Source of the DNA: Actinomycetes bacterium
Lineage (GTDB): Bacteria; Actinomycetota; Acidimicrobiia; Acidimicrobiales; Ilumatobacteraceae
Direction: 5' to 3'
DNA: 23,372 bases
Assembly: GCA_023417265.1 (NCBI GenBank)
Contig: JAEZFY010000223.1
Location: 1-23,372 of the forward strand
A model generated the notes under the pieces. It made no database searches. It was not told where the DNA came from and saw only the letters and a list, made by a program, of their open reading frames with translations. Position 1 is the first letter of the stretch, and the number at the start of each line of letters is the position of its first letter. Positions 13,826 to 20,977 of the stretch are shown here, piece by piece. Position numbers and translations under genes: made by a program.

Positions 13826-16102
13826 GTGACCAGTGCACGCCGTCCCGCTGCGCGCACCGGCGCGTGGGAGTGGCCACCGCTGCGGGTCGGACGCTTCGAT
13901 GAGGAGTGGCTGGTCCGCCTGCCCGGTCCGGCGTTGGGTCTGCTGGTCTCGGTCGCGTTGTTCCTCAGCGCATTGACGGTCACGTGGGTCGACGCCACCA
14001 GCACCGACGCCGGGTTCTGGCCTCCCTCCGGCGTCGCCTTCGTCGCCTTGCTGGTCCTCCCCGTACGCCGCTGGGGATGGGTGATCGGCCCGATCGTGGT
14101 GATCGGGCTGATGGGCGTGCTGACCTCCTCGTACCCGTTCGTGGCGGCCGCGATCTGGGCGGTCGGGAACTCGGTCGAGCCGGTGATCGGGGCCTCGCTG
14201 ATGCGCTGGCAGCGTCGCCGCGGGGTGTTGTCGCTGGCGCGGTTGCTCGGGCGCTTCGTGCTCTACGCGGTGCTGCTCGGCCCGGCGGTCGGCGGGGCGA
14301 TCGGAGCGATCGGCTCCACGATCGCGTACGACACGTCGTGGTTCCGCGAGGCGCTCGAGTGGACCGTCGGCGACGGACTCGGCGTGTTGATCGTCACCCC
14401 GCTGGTGTTCGGGCGGACCGCCGACATGCGCCGGCCCCTGGTGGAACTGGTGCCGTTCGCGGTCGCGGTCGCGGCCGTGTCGGCGTTGGCGTTCACCGAG
14501 CTCGGCCCTGGCCGGGGGGCCACGGTCCCGTACCTCATCTTCGTGGTTCTCGTGGCCGGGGCGATGCGCTTCGGCGTCCGGCCGATTGCCGTCGCGGCCT
14601 TCGTGATCGCCGAGGCGATCAACGTCGCGATGGCCAATGATCGCGGCCCGTTCTCCGAACGGATCGACGGGGCCGACACCGCCTTGTCGCTGCAGGTGTT
14701 CCTCGCGATCGCGATCGTGACGAGCTTCATCGTCGGGGCGCTCGTCAGCGACCTCGCCGGGCGCGACGAGGTGCAGCGGCTGCTGACCCAACAGGCCACC
14801 CGCGACGCCCTGACCGGGCTGCCCAACCGGATCCGCTTCAGCGAGTACCTCGACGAACAGCTCGAACGGACCCGGGCCACGGGCGAGCCGTTCGGGGTGG
14901 TGATGATCGACCTCGACCACTTCAAGAAGGTCAACGACCGGTTCGGCCACCCCACCGGCGACCAGGTGCTCCTCATCGTCGCCGCCCTGTTCGAACGCGT
15001 TCGTGCGCCTGACGACTTCCTCGCCCGGCTCGGCGGCGACGAGTTCGTGCTGCTGTGCCGCGGCGCCGACGGGGAGCGCCTGCGTGAGCGCGCCGTCGCC
15101 CTGCTCGACACGCTCGCGGGCACCCACCAGATCGGGGCGCGGCGTGTGCCGCTGAGTGCCAGCGCCGGCGTCGCCGAGGCCCGCGGGCCGGACGACTCGA
15201 GCGTCGAGCTGATGCGCCGCGCCGACATCGCGCTGTACCGCAGCAAGCGCACCAGCAAGGTTGCCGTCACGCTGTTCGGCGACGAGCTCGAAGCCGAGAC
15301 GCGGCGGCGCGGCGAGCTCGAGGACGAGCTCCGCGGGGCCATCGCGCGCGGTGAGCTGCGGCTCGAGTACCAACCGATCGTCGAGGTCCGCACCGGCCGG
15401 ATCGCCCACTTCGAGGCGCTCCTGCGGTGGGACAACCGGGCGGTCGGGCGGGTCGGCCCGGACGAGTTCATCCCGCTCGCCGAGGAGAACGGGTCGATCG
15501 CGGCGATCGGCGAGTGGGTCTTGCGCACCGCCTGCGCCCAGGTGGCTGAATGGCGCCGCCAACGCTCACTCGACCTCCGAGTCGCCGTCAACGTCTCGGC
15601 CCGCCAACTCGGCGACCGCGAGTTCACCGCCACCGTCACCAACGCACTGGACGCGCTCGGGTTTCCCGCCGACGCGCTGGCGATCGAGATCACCGAAACG
15701 GCGATGATGGACGACGTGTCGGCGTCGAGCGTCGTGCTCCACGAGCTGGCCGCGCTCGGTGTGCGCCTGTCGCTCGACGACTTCGGTACGGGCTACTCGT
15801 CGATGGCCTACCTGCGCCAATTTCCGCTCGACTCGCTGAAGATCGACCGCTCGTTCCTGACCGGGTTGGCGGTGTCGCCGGAGGACCTCGCGATCGTCGA
15901 GTCGGTGGTGAGCCTCAGCCGCAGCTTCGGGCTCGACGTGATCGCCGAGGGCGTCGAGACCGCGGAGCAGCGCTCCCGGCTGATCGAGCTCGGCTGCGGC
16001 CACGGGCAGGGCTACTTCTGGTACCGCCCGCTGCGCCCCGAAGCGGTCGCCGAACTCCCCGACGCGGCCTTCGTCAAACGCGTCCCCACCAGCCGCGTCT
16101 GA
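13826..16102 (+). CDS. MASE1-GGDEF-EAL c-di-GMP synthase/phosphodiesterase
   Basis: A 758-residue protein from a GTG start. Residues about 34-310 contain some eight membrane helices of a MASE1-type sensor (GFWPPSGVAFVALLVLP). A GGDEF domain follows (about 322-485) with intact GGDEF at 403-407; an RxxD-like I-site (R393-D396) is displaced by one residue. The EAL domain (about 500-745) has E530-A-L-L-R, N589, E621 in EITET, DDFGTGYSS (651-659), K672 in KIDRSF and E708 in AEGVETAEQ, all consistent with active c-di-GMP phosphodiesterase. Both making and breaking activities are therefore possible. The ligand of the sensor is unknown. The RsiG-like protein at 6531-7016 is a plausible c-di-GMP effector. 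The last 72 bp are duplicated downstream. Confidence 0.95.
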   Translation: MTSARRPAARTGAWEWPPLRVGRFDEEWLVRLPGPALGLLVSVALFLSALTVTWVDATSTDAGFWPPSGVAFVALLVLPVRRWGWVIGPIVVIGLMGVLTSSYPFVAAAIWAVGNSVEPVIGASLMRWQRRRGVLSLARLLGRFVLYAVLLGPAVGGAIGAIGSTIAYDTSWFREALEWTVGDGLGVLIVTPLVFGRTADMRRPLVELVPFAVAVAAVSALAFTELGPGRGATVPYLIFVVLVAGAMRFGVRPIAVAAFVIAEAINVAMANDRGPFSERIDGADTALSLQVFLAIAIVTSFIVGALVSDLAGRDEVQRLLTQQATRDALTGLPNRIRFSEYLDEQLERTRATGEPFGVVMIDLDHFKKVNDRFGHPTGDQVLLIVAALFERVRAPDDFLARLGGDEFVLLCRGADGERLRERAVALLDTLAGTHQIGARRVPLSASAGVAEARGPDDSSVELMRRADIALYRSKRTSKVAVTLFGDELEAETRRRGELEDELRGAIARGELRLEYQPIVEVRTGRIAHFEALLRWDNRAVGRVGPDEFIPLAEENGSIAAIGEWVLRTACAQVAEWRRQRSLDLRVAVNVSARQLGDREFTATVTNALDALGFPADALAIEITETAMMDDVSASSVVLHELAALGVRLSLDDFGTGYSSMAYLRQFPLDSLKIDRSFLTGLAVSPEDLAIVESVVSLSRSFGLDVIAEGVETAEQRSRLIELGCGHGQGYFWYRPLRPEAVAELPDAAFVKRVPTSRV

Positions 16103-16118
16103 CGCGCGCCACGCACGA
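16031..16118 (+). repeat. Direct repeat copy 1: 3' end of the GGDEF-EAL gene
   Basis: The last 24 codons of the GGDEF-EAL gene (including its TGA) plus 16 bases. Copy 2 lies 445 bp downstream. Over the 72 coding bases there are three differences; a one-base indel follows the stop, and similarity resumes in CCACGCACGA. Confidence 0.9.
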
Positions 16119-16149
16119 GGGCTCCGCAAGGCTCGATCCTCGCTGTGCT

Positions 16150-16431
16150 GTGGTGCAGCCGACCACGACCTCGACCACCACCGCGCCGACGACGACGACC
16201 ACCACCGCCTCGCCGAGCACGACGGTCGCACCGAGCTCATCGTCGGTGGCGGCGACGTCGACGACGCTCGCAGCCGGCATCCCCGGCACGCTTCCGGTTG
16301 CGCCGACGACGAGCCCGCTCGGCACGACGCTGCCTTCGACCGGGACGAGCCCGCTGAGCGTCGCGCTCGTCGCCGCGCTGATGCTCCTCGCCGGTTGCGC
16401 GGCGCTCTCGGTTCGCCGCCGCACCGCCTGA
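16150..16431 (+). pseudogene. Orphan LPXTG cell-wall-sorting tail (gene fragment)
   Basis: An open frame of 93 codons if read from GTG 16150. It starts with a Thr/Pro/Ser/Ala-rich stretch, then LPSTG (61-65), a hydrophobic segment (about 69-86) and the basic end RRRTA. This is the full C-terminal sorting signal of a sortase-anchored surface protein. There is no signal peptide and no globular domain, and no ATG precedes it in this frame outside the GGDEF-EAL gene. It is probably the remnant of a larger surface protein whose 5' part was lost. It lies between two copies of the GGDEF-EAL 3' end. A very short genuine protein is unlikely because secretion would be needed. Confidence 0.6.
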
Positions 16432-16475
16432 CCTGAGCCGGTTGAGTCCAAAGCGAGGTCGAGCTTGGCGACACA

Positions 16476-16562
16476 CTGCGCTCCGAAGCGGTCGCCGAGC
16501 TCCCGGACGCGGCCTTCGTCAAACGCGTCCCCACCAGCCGCGTCTGAACCCGCCACGCACGA
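16476..16562 (+). repeat. Direct repeat copy 2: detached copy of the GGDEF-EAL gene end
   Basis: Matches 16031-16118. The reading frame is kept (ending AAFVKRVPTSRV and stop at 16545-16547), with one Pro-to-Ser change and two silent third-base changes. The frame is closed upstream by a TGA at 16443, so no gene is attached. The rest of 16432-16604 has no recognisable gene. Confidence 0.9.
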
Positions 16563-16604
16563 CGGAGCCGCTTGCGGCCCCGGGACTTGTCCGTACCAGG
16601 ACCC

Positions 16605-17402
16605 CTACAGGCTCGCCAGGGCTGGGCCGAGGATCGCCTGCCATTGCTCGACGGTGACATCACCGGATGCGAGCATCGGGTCGAAGTTCACCACCGTCGC
16701 GCCGACGAGGGCCACAACGACGTTGCCTTGCGGGCTCGGGACCACAACGGCTCGGTCTCCGATCCCATCGACGTCGGCGGGTGACACGTCGCCGCCGGCG
16801 ATGATCACGCGTCCGTTGACGGTGTCGTCGAAGAGCGCTTGTGGAGCCTGGTCGGCCATGATCGGCCGCTGAATGCTGACATTGAGCGAGTTCCCCATGC
16901 CTTCCATGTCGAGGATCACGTTGCAGTAGGTGTCGTCGACATGCTGGATCTCGACGACTGGGGCGATTGCCGCGGCGACGCCGTTGGGGTCGATCGCCGC
17001 GCAGATGTCGGCTGCGGTGTACATCGCAGCCGGGCCCACCGACTCGCCAGAGGCTGCCGCGGTCTGCGGCTCGCCCGCTGGTTTGCCAGCTTCGGAGTCA
17101 GGGGTGAGCGCGCCGGCGCACGCCTCGAGGTCGTCAAGCGCGGCTTCGCCTGCGGCCGACAGGCCTTCGGGGACATCGGGGGAGTCGAACGAGTCGGCCA
17201 GTATCCGGGCGTCATCGCCTGACACCGACCCGGCCCACTCTTCGACACACTCCCGATCGAGACCGATGTCCGCGAACAGCGCCACCAGCTCGGATCTCGC
17301 CTGAGGAGCACCGTCGGCTGCCCCGCCGTCGCCCCCGCAGGCCGCAGATGCGAGTACGGCGGCAACCAACGTGAACACTCGAGCGGATCGAAACCTGGTC
17401 AT
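16605..17402 (-). CDS. Hypothetical secreted lipoprotein
   Basis: A 265-residue protein. The ATG at 17402 gives a proper signal sequence (basic MTRFRSARVF, hydrophobic core, then ASAAC with C22 as the probable lipidated cysteine); an upstream ATG at 17477 would bury it. The lipobox is weak (Ser at -3). The mature part has four more cysteines in two pairs, C52/C95 and C134/C160, separated by a Glu/Ala/Gly-rich linker (about 102-124), suggesting two small disulphide-bonded domains. The second (DICAAIDPNGVAAAI to YCNVIL) is reminiscent of DUF3558-type actinobacterial lipoproteins, but I cannot assign it. It is 159 bp downstream of the LuxR-type regulator on the same strand. Confidence 0.75.
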   Translation of the reverse strand: MTRFRSARVFTLVAAVLASAACGGDGGAADGAPQARSELVALFADIGLDRECVEEWAGSVSGDDARILADSFDSPDVPEGLSAAGEAALDDLEACAGALTPDSEAGKPAGEPQTAAASGESVGPAAMYTAADICAAIDPNGVAAAIAPVVEIQHVDDTYCNVILDMEGMGNSLNVSIQRPIMADQAPQALFDDTVNGRVIIAGGDVSPADVDGIGDRAVVVPSPQGNVVVALVGATVVNFDPMLASGDVTVEQWQAILGPALASL

Positions 17403-17561
17403 GCGCCCAGCGTGTCGGTTCGACCCACCCAGCGACATCGGGGTGCCACCCCAATGTTTCGTCAGCAGCGACCACACGTCACGCCGGGCCGACCGCTCCG
17501 AGGTTTCTGGAGGACTCGCCGGTTCCCCAGGCAGTCTTCGATGAGATGCAGCGCGGTTTCG

Positions 17562-20390
17562 TCAGCGCAACCGGGCAGGCAGGTCGGCCCGGCTGGTGAT
17601 CCCGAGCTTGCGGTATGCGTTCGTGAGGTGGATCTCGACGGTCTTGCGGGTGACAAAGAGCGTTTGGGCGATCTCGCGGTTGCTTTGGCCATCGGCAGCC
17701 ATGGTGGCAACCCGTCGCTCGGCCGGGGTCAGGGCGTCGGCTCCGGTGGTGCGCAGGTTCGGGCGCCGCGCCCCCGTGGCTTCGAGTTCGGCCGCGGCGG
17801 TGGCGACGATCGACCAGGCACCGATTCGTCGGGCCAGGTCCATGCCCTGGCGCAGCGGTGCGCGGGCGTCGCGCCGGTGTCCGGAGCGGCGCAACGCCGC
17901 GCCCCGGTCAACCTCGATCCCGGCCCGTTCCAGGTCTGCCTCTGAGTCGCGGAGCAACTCTTGCGCCTCGCCAAGCAGTTCCACGGCCTGCTCGGCGGTG
18001 CTGGCGAGGCGTGCTTGACATCGGAGCGCCACCGCGATCGCTCTCGGTGCGCCGAAGCCGCGCGCCAGACGCAGTTCCGTGTCGGCGAGCGCATGCGCCG
18101 CGGGATCGCCCAACGCGTGAAGAGCCTGCGCGGCGCCCGAACGCCACGGGCAGAAGGTCCCCGTCCCGCCGCCGGCGCCGAAGGCGCGACCGGCACCCAA
18201 GAAGGCGTCGTGTGCCAACTCGAAGCGGCCCCTGGCCAGGTGCACGTTGCCGAGCCCGTGGAGGTACCAGCCGTACAACGGTGTCGCTCCCCACAGCTCG
18301 GCCGCGTCGGGCACGTCGACGGCCTGCTCAGCCTCGGCAACCTCCCCGCGTGCCAGGGCCGCGAGCACCAACACCAACCGGGCCGGAGCCAACGCTTGCC
18401 GGCTTGCGGGCGGAGCCTCCTCGGTGAGACGCAGCACGTCGGTGGCGTCGGTGATGGCGTCGGCCAGCCGACCCCGGCCGAGCAATGCGTACGCCCTGAT
18501 CGGCAGCAGGCTGGCATACGCCACGATCTCCCCCGTTCGACGAGCTCGGGTGATGAACTCATCGAGCAGGCCCGACGCGCGGTCGAACTGGTCGCACATG
18601 ATCAGCGCCGATGGGACAGGTTCGAGCAGCGGGCGAGTGAGCGCCTCACTGGAGTTCGAGCCGGTCAGCACGAGGTCAGCGAGCGCGAGCACTTGGGAAC
18701 AATGCAGCTCCTGCCCGAGCGCACACGCCCCCACCGCTGAGGCCAGCACGGTGCGTTCGGCGAGCGAGGGTGTGGCTGGTGGATCCTCAACCAGTGCGTC
18801 GATGCGCGCTGTCGCCAGAGCAGCCGGAGAGCCAAGGAGAAGACTCGACGTATGCAGCCCGGCCAGCAGCCTGGCCTCCACGATCGGGTCCCGATCGCAC
18901 GGCTCGCTGGCCGCAACCAAGCCGAGCCCCCGCTCGTAGGCGTGGACGGCGTCATCGAACCGGCCGGCGCCGTACAACGAATCGCCGAGCTGCCAGGCGA
19001 TATCGGCGTGCTCCGGTGCTTGGGGCACCAGAGTCAGGGCCTCCTGCAAGCGTGCGATCGCGCACGCGCGTCCAGCCGACACCTCGTACCGGCCGAGGTC
19101 AAGCAGCATCCGCGATCTCACCGGTGGGTGGCGTTCGCCGGCGAGCGCGTGCTCCACGAACGTTGCGGCCCGCGCGAATGCTCCCGCTGCGTACACGGCA
19201 GCCGCCGCGTCCCGGAGCGTGTCGATCGCCCACGTTGTCGAGGAAGGCTCTGCCTTGACGAGATGTCCGGCGACCTCTGCGGCCGGTGCGCCGTCGTCGT
19301 GCAGAACCTCGGCCGCCGCCAGGTGTTCAGCGCGTCGACGAGCATCGCCGATATCGGTGTACATCACGTGACGGACGATCGGATGGACGAACTGCAGCTC
19401 TGGCGATGCCGTCAGGACGTCGGCGGCGACGAGCATCTCGGCCACGCGCACGGCCTCCTGGTCGTCGATGCCTGACAGGCGAGCAACTCTCGGGAGGCTC
19501 GCTCCCGAACCGAGAACAGCTGTCGCCTCGGCGAGTCGGGTGGCTTCGGGGCCGAGCCGGCCGAGCCGCACTCGCACCGTGTCCCGCACGTGAAGCAACC
19601 GAAGACGCGGCAACATCCCCGGGTCGCCGGAACGTTGCTCGCCCTGTTCGGCTCGGAGCGCGCCGACCACCTCCCGGTACAGAAACGGGTTCCCGGCAAC
19701 CGCTGCGACGACGTTCGCCCGCAACGCCGGATCATCATCGGGAAGATCGGAACGAGCCATCGACTCGACCAGATCGTCAGCGAGCGGACCAACCCGATGC
19801 GTGGCCACGCCCGGAACCACAGCGAGACGGCTGAGGACGTCTTGCACCGCAGCGTCAGTCGGATCACCGGTGCGGCGAGCGAGAAAAACCGCGACCGGGA
19901 GACCGTCGACACGGCGCAGCAAGTAGTGGATGAACCGGAGGCTGAGCAGGTCGCTCCACTGCACGTCATCAACCACCACCACAAGCGGCTGACGCTCCGC
20001 CAGTGACGCAGTCAACCAGTGGAGACCATGGAGCGTTCGGAAGGGGTCCGCGCCGGCGGTCTCGCGAGCCGGCGCTTGCGTCAAGAGCGGTCGGGCCAGT
20101 GCCGCCGCCCCAGCGAAAAGCTCGTTGTCGTCGGCATCGACGGCCCGGTTGAAGAGTTGCAGCGCAACCCCCCACGCGGCGTCTGTCTCGAGTTCGTCGG
20201 CGCAACCATGAAGCACCGCGAAGCCTCGCTCGCTTGCGTGCGCGCTCGCGGCTCCGAGCAAGGTGGTCTTCCCGATCCCCGCTGACCCTTCGAGGAGCAC
20301 CGCTCCACCTCGGCTGGAGAGGGCGTTCGTGCAGACGGCCTCGATTGCCTCGAGCTCGCGTGCCCGCCCGCGCAACTGCGCACGAACCAT
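17562..20390 (-). CDS. Large LuxR-family ATPase regulator (LAL/MalT-like)
   Basis: A 942-residue regulator. The N-terminal AAA/STAND ATPase has RGRARELEAI, Walker A GSAGIGKTTL (35-44) with K41, and Walker B LVVVVDDVQWSD (D141/D142). A long Ala/Leu-rich helical region (about 330-870) resembles the TPR-like array of this family. The C-terminal LuxR helix-turn-helix (about 884-942) reads LTPAERRVATMAADGQSNREIA then VTRKTVEIHLTNAYRKLGI. I chose the ATG at 20390 because the ATPase domain begins within ten residues; the open frame runs 90 codons further without domain content. Such proteins activate pathway genes on ligand and ATP binding. No biosynthetic cluster is adjacent; the lipoprotein downstream is the only obvious neighbour target. 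Confidence 0.92.
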   Translation of the reverse strand: MVRAQLRGRARELEAIEAVCTNALSSRGGAVLLEGSAGIGKTTLLGAASAHASERGFAVLHGCADELETDAAWGVALQLFNRAVDADDNELFAGAAALARPLLTQAPARETAGADPFRTLHGLHWLTASLAERQPLVVVVDDVQWSDLLSLRFIHYLLRRVDGLPVAVFLARRTGDPTDAAVQDVLSRLAVVPGVATHRVGPLADDLVESMARSDLPDDDPALRANVVAAVAGNPFLYREVVGALRAEQGEQRSGDPGMLPRLRLLHVRDTVRVRLGRLGPEATRLAEATAVLGSGASLPRVARLSGIDDQEAVRVAEMLVAADVLTASPELQFVHPIVRHVMYTDIGDARRRAEHLAAAEVLHDDGAPAAEVAGHLVKAEPSSTTWAIDTLRDAAAAVYAAGAFARAATFVEHALAGERHPPVRSRMLLDLGRYEVSAGRACAIARLQEALTLVPQAPEHADIAWQLGDSLYGAGRFDDAVHAYERGLGLVAASEPCDRDPIVEARLLAGLHTSSLLLGSPAALATARIDALVEDPPATPSLAERTVLASAVGACALGQELHCSQVLALADLVLTGSNSSEALTRPLLEPVPSALIMCDQFDRASGLLDEFITRARRTGEIVAYASLLPIRAYALLGRGRLADAITDATDVLRLTEEAPPASRQALAPARLVLVLAALARGEVAEAEQAVDVPDAAELWGATPLYGWYLHGLGNVHLARGRFELAHDAFLGAGRAFGAGGGTGTFCPWRSGAAQALHALGDPAAHALADTELRLARGFGAPRAIAVALRCQARLASTAEQAVELLGEAQELLRDSEADLERAGIEVDRGAALRRSGHRRDARAPLRQGMDLARRIGAWSIVATAAAELEATGARRPNLRTTGADALTPAERRVATMAADGQSNREIAQTLFVTRKTVEIHLTNAYRKLGITSRADLPARLR

Positions 20391-20676
20391 CAGGCCCGTC
20401 CAGGCCGCCTGTCGCCGGGACTTCTGAAGGCGCTGGTGAACGCCGACGGAGCGACCCGCCAGGGTGCTAACGCACGTCGACCGGCAATCCGCATCGCGCC
20501 AGTCTGACGTACTCCTACCAGCACCAATCGACACCCGACCGCTGGTGCGCGAGTGAGGGTCAACGAAAGCACCCGCTGACCGACCGCTGGAGGGACGCAC
20601 GGCCGAGTGCCAAGGTCGCGTCTGCACCGACGCGACGCGCGGGAACGTTCGAGCAGACAACTGGCCCGCAAGCCGG
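20391..20676. other. Non-coding stretch upstream of the LuxR-type regulator and tRNA-Lys
   Basis: Open frames cross this stretch, but none has a domain or a convincing start. It should contain the regulator's promoter on the minus strand. I could not identify a clear operator; GACCGCTGG occurs twice (near 20539 and 20581), which may be chance. Confidence 0.4.
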
Positions 20677-20703
20677 TTGAGGCCCGCGACGGAGGCCTAT
20701 CCT
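20677..20703 (+). promoter_or_regulatory. Candidate promoter of tRNA-Lys
   Basis: TTGAGG (20677-20682) and TATCCT (20698-20703), spaced by 15 bases, lie about 35 bases upstream of the mature tRNA. The spacing is a little short for a housekeeping promoter, but both boxes resemble those of actinobacterial tRNA genes. Confidence 0.4.
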
Positions 20704-20737
20704 GGCGCGTTGTCGTACGAGTTTTCTCGCGCGGCCC

Positions 20738-20809
20738 GCGCCTCTAGCTCAATGGCAGAGCAGTGGGCTTTTAACCCATTGGTTCTGGGTTCGAATCCCA
20801 GGGGGCGCA
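20738..20809 (+). tRNA. tRNA-Lys (anticodon TTT)
   Basis: A full cloverleaf is visible. The acceptor stem GCGCCTC (20738-20744) pairs with GGGGCGC (20802-20808), with one G-T pair. The D arm is GCTC-AATGGCA-GAGC, the anticodon loop is CTTTTAA with TTT at 20770-20772, the T arm is CTGGG-TTCGAAT-CCCAG, and the discriminator is A20809. CCA is not encoded; the next bases are CAA. Reads AAA and AAG codons. Confidence 0.97.
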
Positions 20810-20828
20810 CAACTGCCGCGGCACGCAT

Positions 20829-20844
20829 CGGCGCCAGAGCGCCG
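20829..20844 (+). terminator. Small hairpin downstream of tRNA-Lys
   Basis: CGGCGC (20829-20834), loop CAGA, GCGCCG (20839-20844): a perfect 6-bp stem 20 bases after the tRNA. There is no T tract, so termination is only a possibility. Confidence 0.35.
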
Positions 20845-20977
20845 GGCAGGCGCCGCACGCTGGTGGTTTGGCCGTGCCAGGCACCGGCTCGCGCGAGCGA
20901 CGCGAGGTCTGCGACGGGCGGCGCCAGGCACTCGCGGGTGACGCGCCGGCCACATCGGCGCGGTCGCTTGGCACCGC

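Noticed and set aside
13706..15562. 618-codon minus-strand open frame opposite the GGDEF-EAL gene
   Set aside because: Biased Asp/Arg/Gln/His composition with no domain, opposite a gene with full catalytic motifs.
16163..16220. Repetitive ACC/ACG codons as a possible microsatellite or CRISPR-like array
   Set aside because: They are Thr codons of the sorting-signal stalk with no spacer structure; no CRISPR array is present in the window.
20391..20660. N-terminal extension of the LuxR-type regulator by 90 codons
   Set aside because: The extension has no domain, is Arg/Ser-rich, and the ATPase motif order fits the ATG at 20390.
20738..20809. tRNA-Lys as an attachment site for the adjacent regulator-lipoprotein block
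   Set aside because: The block lies on the 5' side of the tRNA, and no second copy of its 3' end or integrase gene is visible.
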